A DNA stretch of 64,000 nucleotides from Alkalimarinus alittae (GTDB lineage Bacteria; Pseudomonadota; Gammaproteobacteria; Pseudomonadales; Oleiphilaceae). The stretch spans positions 2,772,501 through 2,836,500 of the forward strand of contig NZ_CP100390.1 in the NCBI RefSeq assembly GCF_026016465.1. The letters are read 5' to 3'. The notes under the pieces were generated by a model. That model was not told the DNA's origin, searched no databases, and saw only the letters and a list, made by a program, of their open reading frames with translations. Below are positions 35,183-43,358 of this stretch, piece after piece. Position 1 is the stretch's first letter, and every line of letters begins with the position of its first letter. Position numbers and translations under genes: made by a program.

Positions 35183-36887
35183 GAGCCGATACCCACTTAT
35201 CACGCCCCGTCTCTTTGGCTTTATACAGTGCTTCATCTGCCAAATTAACCAAACGTTCCTCTTTACAGTCGGGTATTAAACTGGATGTTGAAATACCAAT
35301 ACTAATGGTAATCGTTATAATCTCGCCTTCGATATCGATAGGTAATTTTCTAATATTATTACAAATTTTATCCGCAATAATGGTAGCCCCTTTTTCATCA
35401 GTGTCAGGCAACAAGATAGCAAACTCTTCTCCGCCATACCTAGCAACCACATCGCCGGGGCGACCAAGGCTATCTTGCAGACACTGTGCGACTAACTGCA
35501 AACACTTATCCCCCGCCGTGTGCCCATAGGTATCATTAACACGTTTAAAATGATCAATATCCATCATTAATAAACTCGTAGTCTGGTCGGCTTTACGACT
35601 AAGATTAAAGCGCTCTTTTAGACTGTCATTAAAATACTTTCTATTTCTAATACCTGTTAAAGCGTCTGTAATGGTCGTTTCAATAAGTTCTTGTTGCCTC
35701 TCTTTGAGTTGGATTCTCATGGCTTCAAAGAGAGCCGCTAGATGGCTTAATTCGTCATGCGACTTTATCATAATAGGCTTATCTAACGCCCCATTTGCAA
35801 CCTGTACTGCCGCTTTTGATAATTGTTTTAATGAGCCTTTAACACCTAAATAGAACCCAATAAAAAGGTAAAGAAACACACAAACCAACCCGCCTATAGC
35901 AAAAGCATAAGTACTGCGCTTAACCTGCATTTCCTCTTCTTCAGTTACATAATGATCTTCTAAAAAGCTGATTAATCCTCGTCTAAATTGGTTAAAGCCG
36001 TTAATAGAATCACTAGACTGCAGCCAAAACACATCGATAGGGGTTGTTAAGTCTGGGTCTAACAAAATTTGATCATCAATTTGTAGGTATATTTCGTCCA
36101 AGTGATTGACCGCAGTGGTGTCAATAATATGACTATTATTGATTTTAGGATACGATGACAGCAGACCCGTTAAGCGATCTCTTAGGTGCCCTTCGCCATC
36201 TTTCAATTTAGCTTGCCCATTATTAATTAGTTCAACCCCAGAAGAACTCAATACTTTATTCGTTATAAAATAGCTGCCATAAGCACGCACTTCACCCATA
36301 GCCTCAAACGATTTTTGCAACTCAGCGGTTAGAATCACCACTAAGTGGTTCGCCAGTGGGTCTATATCCCCCAGCAAACCATTCATATTAGCGATTTGAT
36401 ACTGAATAGAATAAGCCGAGTCTACAATCAAGTTTACTTTATCAAATATGGCACTTTCTAAATCAGCTTCAGACCCTGATGACAGACTCAACACCTGAAT
36501 TGATCGCTTTAAAGCAAATAGCTCCATACTAATCAACTGACTTGCATTGCTCAGCTTATGTTCAATAAAGTAATTTAGTTTCGCTAATACATCATTCTTA
36601 GCACTATCGTATTTCTCTTCGGTTATCGGTGAACTATGAAACCGTTTTACGACACTTAGATCTCGTAATGTTTCCAAGGCCACGATAACTGGCAAAAAAT
36701 CACTGATATTTTTAGCGCCTATATATTTAAGATGTGTAGCTCTCAGTTGTTGATTGCTATCAATAGTCGACTGAATACTCGTGATGCTCAGTGGTACAGC
36801 AAAAAGCATTGATACCAAAAAGAACTTCGCAGGAAACGTAAAGCGGTTCATGAGACTGCGAGCAGGTAAGAAAAAATAATGAAACAT
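35175..36887 (-). CDS. membrane-bound diguanylate cyclase (HAMP-GGDEF)
   Basis: A 570-residue sensor cyclase making c-di-GMP. A first membrane helix lies at about residues 20-37, followed by a long periplasmic helical sensor domain (about 40-330), a second helix (about 331-350), a HAMP segment (about 350-405), and a GGDEF domain from residue 410. The active loop reads RYGGEEFAILL, so the catalytic site is intact. The upstream RxxD inhibitory site is not evident. The start at 36887 is uncertain: MNRFTFPAKFF at residue 13 (ATG 36851) is the other candidate and neither has a strong ribosome binding site. It is transcribed toward the DUF1329 gene, with which it overlaps. Confidence 0.88.
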   Translation of the reverse strand: MFHYFFLPARSLMNRFTFPAKFFLVSMLFAVPLSITSIQSTIDSNQQLRATHLKYIGAKNISDFLPVIVALETLRDLSVVKRFHSSPITEEKYDSAKNDVLAKLNYFIEHKLSNASQLISMELFALKRSIQVLSLSSGSEADLESAIFDKVNLIVDSAYSIQYQIANMNGLLGDIDPLANHLVVILTAELQKSFEAMGEVRAYGSYFITNKVLSSSGVELINNGQAKLKDGEGHLRDRLTGLLSSYPKINNSHIIDTTAVNHLDEIYLQIDDQILLDPDLTTPIDVFWLQSSDSINGFNQFRRGLISFLEDHYVTEEEEMQVKRSTYAFAIGGLVCVFLYLFIGFYLGVKGSLKQLSKAAVQVANGALDKPIMIKSHDELSHLAALFEAMRIQLKERQQELIETTITDALTGIRNRKYFNDSLKERFNLSRKADQTTSLLMMDIDHFKRVNDTYGHTAGDKCLQLVAQCLQDSLGRPGDVVARYGGEEFAILLPDTDEKGATIIADKICNNIRKLPIDIEGEIITITISIGISTSSLIPDCKEERLVNLADEALYKAKETGRDKWVSAHA

Positions 36888-37037
36888 CGTTTAGTTATAT
36901 AGTCCGATACCGAGACAATTTTAAACCAATGGATTGTGCTACGTAATCCACACCCCATCGACCAACGTTACTATTAAGTGTAGCAGTGCCGCTAGATATA
37001 GCCCCCCTTATTACTCTAAAAATATGGTAGTACGCAT

Positions 37038-37060
37038 AAAAAATCCCGCCTTTAGCGGGA
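37038..37060 (-). terminator. Rho-independent terminator ending the chemotaxis gene run
   Basis: On the minus strand TCCCGC, loop TAAAG, GCGGGA, then a T-run of six. It lies 33 bases past the DUF2802 gene stop and is a textbook terminator for the cheW-DUF2802 transcript. Confidence 0.92.
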
Positions 37061-37092
37061 GTTCAAATAGCGGTTCGCATGCACTCTAAAAA

Positions 37093-37491
37093 CTAATTTA
37101 CAGTTATATCACAAGACTGATTTTTCTGACTTAACGCTGTCACTAACTCAGCTTCAGGGCGCGAGATACCACAACTATTCATAAGGTCTTCTACATCTGC
37201 ACCTAGTTCAACTAAGCGTGTTGCTTCAGTGTAAGAAACCCTATTCGGATCATTTTTAACCATTTCATCCTGATTATGCTTTAATTCTGATATTTGTTTT
37301 TCAAGTGAAATAAGCTTTCGACCAATACCCATAGAGCCACTGCCAATCGCTTGCAGCTCCTGACTCACCGATTTAATCAGTTCATTTTGTTTTGCTGTCT
37401 GCTTACTAATCGTATGCCTAAGATAAACGACATACCCCACCAACGCGGCAGACACAGCCAAACTTAATAATGGTGCATATTGCTCTAGCAT
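37093..37491 (-). CDS. DUF2802 membrane-anchored coiled-coil protein
   Basis: A 132-residue protein with one N-terminal membrane helix (about residues 7-24, PLLSLAVSAALVGYVVYL), a helical coiled-coil segment (about 30-80) and a C-terminal domain including YTEATRLVELGADVEDLMNSCGISRPEAELV. This is the DUF2802 pattern and matches the gene (PA1465 type) that follows cheW at the end of this cluster in Pseudomonas. The helix-turn-helix-like C-terminus suggests interaction with nucleic acid or protein; the function is unknown. It starts 23 bases after cheW. Confidence 0.8.
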   Translation of the reverse strand: MLEQYAPLLSLAVSAALVGYVVYLRHTISKQTAKQNELIKSVSQELQAIGSGSMGIGRKLISLEKQISELKHNQDEMVKNDPNRVSYTEATRLVELGADVEDLMNSCGISRPEAELVTALSQKNQSCDITVN

Positions 37492-37514
37492 ATATTTCTC
37501 CTTACTCTCAAACC

Positions 37515-38003
37515 TTACAGGCTTGACATATCAGCCCATTCATCTTCGCTGAGCATTTTTTCAAACTCAACAAGAATAATAAGCTCACCATTTTTATTAC
37601 ACACGCCTTGAATAAATCGAGCACTCTCTTCATTACCAACATTCGGCGCAGTCTCAACTTCTGACTGTTTTAAATAAACCACTTCTGCCACAGAGTCGAC
37701 TAATACACCTACCACCTGATTGTCTATTTCCAACACCACAATACGGGTATGATCAGAAATATCAGACTGAGTAAGTCCAAACCGCTTTCGTGTATCAATT
37801 ACCGTAACCACATTACCGCGAAGATTGATAATTCCCAATACATAATCTGGCGCACCTGGCACCGGTGCAATTTCGGTGTAACGTAACACTTCTTGAATCT
37901 GCATTACGTTTATACCGTATGTTTCATCATCTAAACGAAAGGTTACATACTGGAAGATAGGATCTTCTGCAGTTTGACCACTATGAGCTGTACTAGATGC
38001 CAT
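37515..38003 (-). CDS. cheW: chemotaxis coupling protein CheW
   Basis: CheW links chemoreceptors to CheA. The 162-residue protein is a single CheW domain with the expected motifs: FRLDDETYGINVMQIQEVL, VPGAPDYVLGIINLRGNVV (receptor- and kinase-binding face) and TRIVVLEIDNQVVGVLVDSVAEV. A proline- or linker-rich N-terminus is short. It is separated from parP by a 236-base gap containing a short TTTAGC-GTAA-GCTAAA inverted repeat near 38206-38221. Confidence 0.95.
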   Translation of the reverse strand: MASSTAHSGQTAEDPIFQYVTFRLDDETYGINVMQIQEVLRYTEIAPVPGAPDYVLGIINLRGNVVTVIDTRKRFGLTQSDISDHTRIVVLEIDNQVVGVLVDSVAEVVYLKQSEVETAPNVGNEESARFIQGVCNKNGELIILVEFEKMLSEDEWADMSSL

Positions 38004-38239
38004 ATTCCGAACCTCTTGATCCTATTTTTAATAATCGAGCGTCAAAAATTGTTTATACCAAAAAAGCTGTCAAAAAATCATCTTTTAAACTTAATTTAGT
38101 TCTCTATCGCACAATTCATGCCACGTTATAAATAAAAAGTCATAAATGCTTAGGTATAGTATAGACAGAGTTTAGATAAGTGACAGAACCGTGATAAGAA
38201 TAAGATTTAGCGTAAGCTAAAATTAAAGGATTTAACGGT

Positions 38240-39388
38240 TTAAATCGGGGAATGGTTGGTTTTTTCTGCAGTATCAAGAAGACGAGCAACAGCGGCAACA
38301 TCCATTAACGCGCACATATGATCAATCACAGTGCCGGCTAACCAAGGCCTTTTACCTCTATTAGTTCTCCAACGAACCTCCTCAGGCGAAATAGTGATCG
38401 ATTGAGCAACTGAGTCACACGCCATGCCCCATTCGCTATTATCAAGCCGAATCACAAACCGATACCCATCTTTAACGCCTTCATGATAACGCTCAGGCAT
38501 AATCCATAAAGCAGAATCAACCACTCGAATATTTTTTTCACCAACCGGCAGTAAACCCAAAAACCAACGAGGCCGCCCAACGAGTGGTGTTAGCTCTTGA
38601 TCAATAGTATGAATAGCCCCCAAAGACACTAACGGCACAGCCAATTTCAGCCCTGCAACGGTAAAAAGTAAACACTCAAAACGCCCTTGAGCCCATTGCG
38701 GTCTTCCATTTTCGAGCCATTCACCTGAAGATTTCTGGTCTTCAGTCGATACGGGAGGTACTTCCTCTATTATCTCGACCGAGGTTTCAACGGGTTGAGT
38801 TAATGCCCGCTCAGCGGATTGGAGGTTTTCGGGGTGCTGAAGGATTTCTGTCGGTTTATGTTTAGCTAATGTGGCAGCAGGTCTTGTTACTGTTTTTTCC
38901 AGTTTTTCCTTAATGCTAATGGTTGGTGCTGAAGCAGGTGCTTGAGTCGTTTCCACTACACTGCCTTCAAGCGACTGAACAACCGGCATGACCTTTAATG
39001 GCAACGGCTTAATTGATAACGGCTCACGAAAGTCCCGCTGAGACGCTCTTCCTAAAGCTCTTTTTTTCTCAAGTCTTTGGGCTGCCAGTGACGTTTCTCT
39101 GCCAGCAGAATATGCCGCACTAACACTAGTATAGGACGATTGAGGTCTGACGCTTAACGCTTGCGTACTCGGTGCTGCGATAACAGGCTTTTGAACAAGC
39201 TTATCTTGTTCCTTTTTTCTGAAAATTTGAGCGTTTTTGTCTGCCTCTGCTTGCAGAGCCTTGTCTTCCTCTTCCTGCCTTAGCTTGTCCAACGGTGACG
39301 TGGTAGGTTGCGCTTGCAATAAATCGTTAAGATAGTCTTGCACCGCAATTTGAGGATTTATGGTATCGGTATATCGTTTACGACTCAT
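38240..39388 (-). CDS. CheW-domain polar-array protein ParP
   Basis: A 382-residue protein with a long disordered N-terminal part (residues 1-235, charged and Pro/Ala/Gln rich) and a C-terminal CheW-like domain (about 236-375, starting QGRFECLLFTVAGLKLAVPL). This layout, placed between a ParA-like gene and cheW, is that of ParP in Vibrio and PA1463 in Pseudomonas. There ParP binds CheA through its CheW-like (AIF) domain and is anchored at the pole by ParC. The role is inferred from layout and synteny. A three-copy 14-bp repeat overlaps its start region. Confidence 0.83.
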   Translation of the reverse strand: MSRKRYTDTINPQIAVQDYLNDLLQAQPTTSPLDKLRQEEEDKALQAEADKNAQIFRKKEQDKLVQKPVIAAPSTQALSVRPQSSYTSVSAAYSAGRETSLAAQRLEKKRALGRASQRDFREPLSIKPLPLKVMPVVQSLEGSVVETTQAPASAPTISIKEKLEKTVTRPAATLAKHKPTEILQHPENLQSAERALTQPVETSVEIIEEVPPVSTEDQKSSGEWLENGRPQWAQGRFECLLFTVAGLKLAVPLVSLGAIHTIDQELTPLVGRPRWFLGLLPVGEKNIRVVDSALWIMPERYHEGVKDGYRFVIRLDNSEWGMACDSVAQSITISPEEVRWRTNRGKRPWLAGTVIDHMCALMDVAAVARLLDTAEKTNHSPI

Positions 39389-39423
39389 ATCGAACTACTC
39401 ATATCGAACACTTTATATCGAAC
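39386..39423. repeat. three 14-bp-spaced copies of ATATCGAAC at the parP start
   Basis: ATATCGAAC occurs at 39387-39395, 39401-39409 and 39415-39423, each offset by 14 bases; the first copy overlaps the parP start codon. It may be a leader duplication or an operator; no known protein-binding consensus was recognised. Confidence 0.55.
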
Positions 39424-39485
39424 GTTTATAACGAATGATGCAACCGGTAAATGACAGGTCATTGACCGTATTTACCCGTACACAA

Positions 39486-40268
39486 TCAGGCATTGACTGT
39501 TTCGCCTTCCCTGATATTTTCTAATAACTTTTTATAAGCTCGCACACCATGAGTTGACGCATCCAGCTCAGAAGGTACGATGCCAATCCTACTGGCGTCT
39601 CTAAATTTTGTATCAACCGGAATGGCATACTTCCAGACTTGTTGACCCCATGTATTTTTGACCGATCTAAGGCTCTGCACTGACGCCTGAGTTCGTCTAT
39701 CAAACATGGTCGGTATAATGGTGTACGTCAATTTACTTTTCTGAGATTTTATCACCATCTCAAGTGTGTGCATCATCCTTTCTAGGCCTTTAAGGGCTAA
39801 AAATTCAGTCTGCACAGGTATCATAAGGTGCTGACTAGCCGCGAGCGCATTGATCATTAAAACACCCAGTGACGGCGTGTTATCAATCAATACGTAGTCA
39901 AAATCATCCCAGAGTATAGCCAAAGCACGCGAGATAATGAGCCCCATACCCTCAACCCCAACCATGCGTCGCTCTAGTGTGGCTAATGCTGTCGATGCAG
40001 GCATTAACTTTAAGCCAGGCATTGATGTTTTCACAATCAATGTTGATGGCAAGTCTTCTGGCACTTTACCCTGATGCAAAAACAAATCAAATGCGCTATG
40101 TTCGATGGTATCAGGGTCGTATTTAAAATAACTAGTCAGTGAGCCGTGTGGATCAAGATCCATCAATAGCACGCGCTTACCTTCTTTAGCTAATATCCCG
40201 CCCAGCGCAACAGTGGTCGTCGTTTTACCTACACCACCCTTCTGATTTGCAATTGCCCAGATACGCAC
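39486..40268 (-). CDS. ParA-family ATPase ParC of the polar chemotaxis array
   Basis: A 260-residue MinD/ParA-type ATPase. The deviant Walker A motif is QKGGVGKTTT (residues 9-18), with DLDPHGSLT following and the switch II-type DNTPSLG near residue 130. In Vibrio the homologue ParC (not topoisomerase IV ParC) forms a polar-flagellum-dependent gradient and recruits ParP and CheA; the Pseudomonas homologue is PA1462. It is a cytoplasmic ATPase acting at the membrane or pole. It lies between motD (244-base gap) and parP. Three short palindromes are found upstream of it. Confidence 0.9.
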   Translation of the reverse strand: MRIWAIANQKGGVGKTTTTVALGGILAKEGKRVLLMDLDPHGSLTSYFKYDPDTIEHSAFDLFLHQGKVPEDLPSTLIVKTSMPGLKLMPASTALATLERRMVGVEGMGLIISRALAILWDDFDYVLIDNTPSLGVLMINALAASQHLMIPVQTEFLALKGLERMMHTLEMVIKSQKSKLTYTIIPTMFDRRTQASVQSLRSVKNTWGQQVWKYAIPVDTKFRDASRIGIVPSELDASTHGVRAYKKLLENIREGETVNA

Positions 40269-40425
40269 AGCGTAACCTCTTCATTTTCTGTCTATTAAAA
40301 TAAAAGACCCAAGCTAGTTATATCGACAACAATCTCAATAACTTAACAACAGGTTTAGTAATTAAATGGGATTCTCATCGCCACAACATACAAACCAAGG
40401 GGCATCACTTTGCCGCTATTACTCG

Positions 40426-40456
40426 ATTAGTACTATATTAGTACTATATTAGTACT
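40426..40456. repeat. three palindromic TAGTACTA units spaced 11 bp upstream of parC
   Basis: ATTAGTACT begins at 40426, 40437 and 40448. Each unit contains TAGTACTA, which is its own reverse complement, and the spacing is one helical turn. The array lies about 160 bases upstream of the parC start. It could be an operator for a cooperative dimeric regulator or a ParA-associated site. Confidence 0.6.
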
Positions 40457-40512
40457 AAAGAGCAGGAATCATGCCATAGAAAAATGTAAAGAAAAGTAGA
40501 GGCGTTTTAACC

Positions 40513-41298
40513 TTAGTTGCGTAAGGTGGCTCTAACATTAGGGTCTTTTGAAATGACTAACACAATCCTACGATTTCGACTGCGGCCTTCAGGCGTATCA
40601 TTTCTTGCAACAGGCTGAAACTGACCATAGCCTATCGCAGCCATTTTTGAAGGGTCAAGGCCTTCTTCCGCCAATAAGCGAACAACCGCGGCTGAACGAG
40701 CTGAAGATAACTCCCAATTAGAGGGGTGCGCTCGAGTACGAATAGGTATGTTATCTGTAAACCCCTCAATCAACAGGGCGTTATCTTGTGGCTTTAAAAT
40801 GGCCGCGATCTGTTCAAGAATAGGAAAGGCGCCCGCATCGGGTTCAATGTCACCACTTTTAAACAAGATTTTATTTGATAGAGATACTTCTACCCAGTCT
40901 TTATTTTCGTTGACGGAAACCAATCCATCCGTGATAAGCCCAGAAAATTCAGCCGAGAATTTATCGGCAAGCGCTCTCATTCCTTTGGTTCTATCGTTTA
41001 TTTGCCCATCGCTTCCTCGGGGAATTGTGTCGATAGGCTGAATCTGCTGATCACTTGCGTTATCATCCTCTGACAGAGGCGAAAACTCACCCACCTGGAT
41101 AGGTTTTGTCGTGCGTTGAACGGTGTTAAAAGCTCCTTCTAGGGTTTTAGACAGCACTTTATATTTACCTTCATTCACCGAAGATACTGAATACATAACA
41201 ACAAAAAATGCAAACAATAGGGTTATGAAGTCAGCATAAGACACCAACCAACGCTCTTTGTTGTGAGACTCTTCCTCTTCTTTATGTCGTCTCATCAC
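40513..41298 (-). CDS. motD: flagellar motor protein MotD
   Basis: A 261-residue MotB-type stator subunit. It has a cytoplasmic basic N-terminus, one membrane helix (about residues 18-40, containing the ion-binding aspartate in SYADFITLLFAFF), a plug/linker, and an OmpA-like peptidoglycan-binding domain (about 145-250, with LLIEGFTDNIPIRTR and NWELSSARSAAVV). Placement after motC and cheB identifies it as MotD of the Pseudomonas MotCD pair, the second stator set used on surfaces. Proton driving is likely from the MotC/D type but is not proven by sequence. Confidence 0.93.
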   Translation of the reverse strand: MMRRHKEEEESHNKERWLVSYADFITLLFAFFVVMYSVSSVNEGKYKVLSKTLEGAFNTVQRTTKPIQVGEFSPLSEDDNASDQQIQPIDTIPRGSDGQINDRTKGMRALADKFSAEFSGLITDGLVSVNENKDWVEVSLSNKILFKSGDIEPDAGAFPILEQIAAILKPQDNALLIEGFTDNIPIRTRAHPSNWELSSARSAAVVRLLAEEGLDPSKMAAIGYGQFQPVARNDTPEGRSRNRRIVLVISKDPNVRATLRN

Positions 41299-41312
41299 TC
41301 GTTGATCCTATG

Positions 41313-42053
41313 TTAATGAAGGAAGCCACGTAGCTTTAACTCTATTGAGCGGGGGTTCTCGCCTTCAGAGATTGATATTAGTCCTTCAATAATCAGCTCT
41401 CGATACAAGGATTCAAGCTTTATTACCGCTTTTAACTTACTCGCAACAGGAAACAGCAATAAGTTAGCAAACGCGACACCATAAATTGTAGCTACGAATG
41501 CAGTTGCAATCCCCCCTCCTAGGGAGGCAGGATCTTCTAAGTTGCTCATCACATGAATCAAGCCCATAACCGCCCCAATGATACCGATGGTAGGCGAATA
41601 CCCCCCCATACTTTCATACACTTTTGCACCATCAAAGTCGCGATTTTCTTTGGCTATAAGGTCTAACTCCATGACACTTCTAATCATATCGGGTTCTGCC
41701 CCATCGACTAACAGCTGCAACCCTTTTTTGGCAAACGGTTCTGTTTCTTTACCTGCAATAGCCTCTAACCCGAGCAACCCTTCTTTTCGGGCTCTCATGC
41801 TCCATTGCACTACTTTATCGACACCATCTTCCAAACTGACATATGGCGGCACAAAAACCCAAAGCAGCATACGCCCTGCGTGCTTTAAAAGTTTGAGTGA
41901 TGTTTGCAACATAATGGCGGCAAAGGTACCGCCAATAACAATGATGGTCGCTGGCAGGTTTATCAATGCATCAATGGTCCCCCCTTCTAGGAAGTTACCC
42001 CCAATAACTGCACCAAAGGCTAAAATAACGCCAATAATACTGAGTAAATCCAT
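41313..42053 (-). CDS. motC: flagellar motor protein MotC
   Basis: A 246-residue MotA-type stator subunit with four membrane helices (about residues 4-22, 30-50, 148-168 and 180-200). The cytoplasmic loop contains the conserved charged stretch near residues 75-110 that contacts FliG, and the SPTIGIIGAVMGLIHVM segment is family-specific. Its ATG overlaps the last base of the cheB stop (TAATG). It is coupled to motD 14 bases downstream. Confidence 0.94.
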   Translation of the reverse strand: MDLLSIIGVILAFGAVIGGNFLEGGTIDALINLPATIIVIGGTFAAIMLQTSLKLLKHAGRMLLWVFVPPYVSLEDGVDKVVQWSMRARKEGLLGLEAIAGKETEPFAKKGLQLLVDGAEPDMIRSVMELDLIAKENRDFDGAKVYESMGGYSPTIGIIGAVMGLIHVMSNLEDPASLGGGIATAFVATIYGVAFANLLLFPVASKLKAVIKLESLYRELIIEGLISISEGENPRSIELKLRGFLH

Positions 42054-43261
42054 TACATCACTCCAGTCACAATGCGCCCTGCAATATCCGATATATTCAA
42101 TATTTCATCAGCTAATCCTGCCTTAACCACAGACATCGGCATACCGTAAATCACGCTGCTTTTTTCATCTTGTGCCCAGACCGTTGATCCAGTCTGCTTC
42201 ATTAACCGGCAACCGTCCTTACCGTCTGCCCCCATTCCGGTGAGAATGATGCCTAGCGTTTTACCCGGATAATTCCTCGCTGCTGAACCAAATGTTAGAT
42301 CAACACTCGGTTTGTAATGTATCCGACCATCACCTTCAAGAATTTTAATGCGCCCCACACCTGAGCGGTTTTCAATAATCATCTGCTTTCCCCCTGGCGC
42401 CAATAAAGCTACACCGGGCGTCAGCACATCTCCGTCTTCAGCTTGCTTGACAGTTATCTGACAAAGTCGGTTCAGCCGATCAGCAAACGCCTGCGTAAAA
42501 GACGCAGGCATGTGCTGTACAAGCAGGATGGGTTTGGGAAAGTTGGATGGCAATTGGGTGAGTATTTTCTGTAACGCAATAGGCCCGCCTGTTGAGGTGC
42601 CTATCGCAACCAGACTTACAGGATGGTTGAGTTTGTTACTTGAAACAGACTTAGATGCAGGTGCTTTTTTTTCATAAAAAGGCCGCCTTTCTGCATTCTG
42701 ACTATCGGGTGCTGGTACAGCACCCATTGTAGACTTTTTTACACTATCTACTGTTTTCCTGTCTATAGTGGTTCGACTATTTAACCGTGTCGAACTTAGC
42801 TGTGGTGAAGTGGATTTATGTGTATCTTGAGAGAAGGTGCGTGGGGAAGACAATCGATTTTTATTAGTAGCTGCAACCGCTAATATTCGCTGCTTAAGCA
42901 ACGATTGAATATTGCTTGAGTCTCTCGCAATATCTTCAAAATTCTTGGGTAAAAAATCAACAGCACCGGCTTCTAGTGCATCAAGGGTTACACGCGCACC
43001 TTCATAAGTAAGAGAAGAAAACATTAACACAGGTGTAGGCGCTTCTTGCATGATCAGCTTAACTGCAGCCACACCGTTCATTACTGGCATCTCGTAGTCC
43101 ATGGTCACCACATCAGGCTTAAGTTTTTTGACCAACTCAAGTGCTTCCTGACCATTACTAGCAGTACCAACGACCTTAATTGAGCTTATCGATCCTAGTA
43201 TTTCGCAGACTCGCCGCCTGAAAAATCCGGAATCATCAACTACTAAGACGGTAACCGTCAT
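42053..43261 (-). CDS. cheB: chemotaxis methylesterase/deamidase CheB (first copy)
   Basis: A 402-residue CheB that removes methyl groups from receptors when phosphorylated. It has a receiver domain at residues 1-120 with phospho-acceptor D55 (VVTMDYEMP), a 90-residue variable linker, and the methylesterase domain from about 210. Its catalytic triad is the serine in GTSTGGPIAL, the histidine in LVQHMPASF and the aspartate in GMGADGKDG. It follows cheA after 97 bases. It is less than half identical by eye to the second CheB at 62505-63560. Confidence 0.95.
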   Translation of the reverse strand: MTVTVLVVDDSGFFRRRVCEILGSISSIKVVGTASNGQEALELVKKLKPDVVTMDYEMPVMNGVAAVKLIMQEAPTPVLMFSSLTYEGARVTLDALEAGAVDFLPKNFEDIARDSSNIQSLLKQRILAVAATNKNRLSSPRTFSQDTHKSTSPQLSSTRLNSRTTIDRKTVDSVKKSTMGAVPAPDSQNAERRPFYEKKAPASKSVSSNKLNHPVSLVAIGTSTGGPIALQKILTQLPSNFPKPILLVQHMPASFTQAFADRLNRLCQITVKQAEDGDVLTPGVALLAPGGKQMIIENRSGVGRIKILEGDGRIHYKPSVDLTFGSAARNYPGKTLGIILTGMGADGKDGCRLMKQTGSTVWAQDEKSSVIYGMPMSVVKAGLADEILNISDIAGRIVTGVM

Positions 43262-43358
43262 TCATGAATCTCCAGATAGAAATGCGTCCCCAGATGCTTT
43301 TACACCTCAGGACGTTTCTATAATCGCTCTAACGGTTTATTAAATATACTCGGCAAGG

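Noticed and set aside
39386-40456. Short regular repeats as a CRISPR array
   Set aside because: Units are 8-10 bases with 11- or 14-base period and no spacers of CRISPR length; no cas gene is present.
41578-42126. A 182-codon plus-strand frame opposite motC/cheB
   Set aside because: It is fully antisense to a conserved stator gene and low in complexity.
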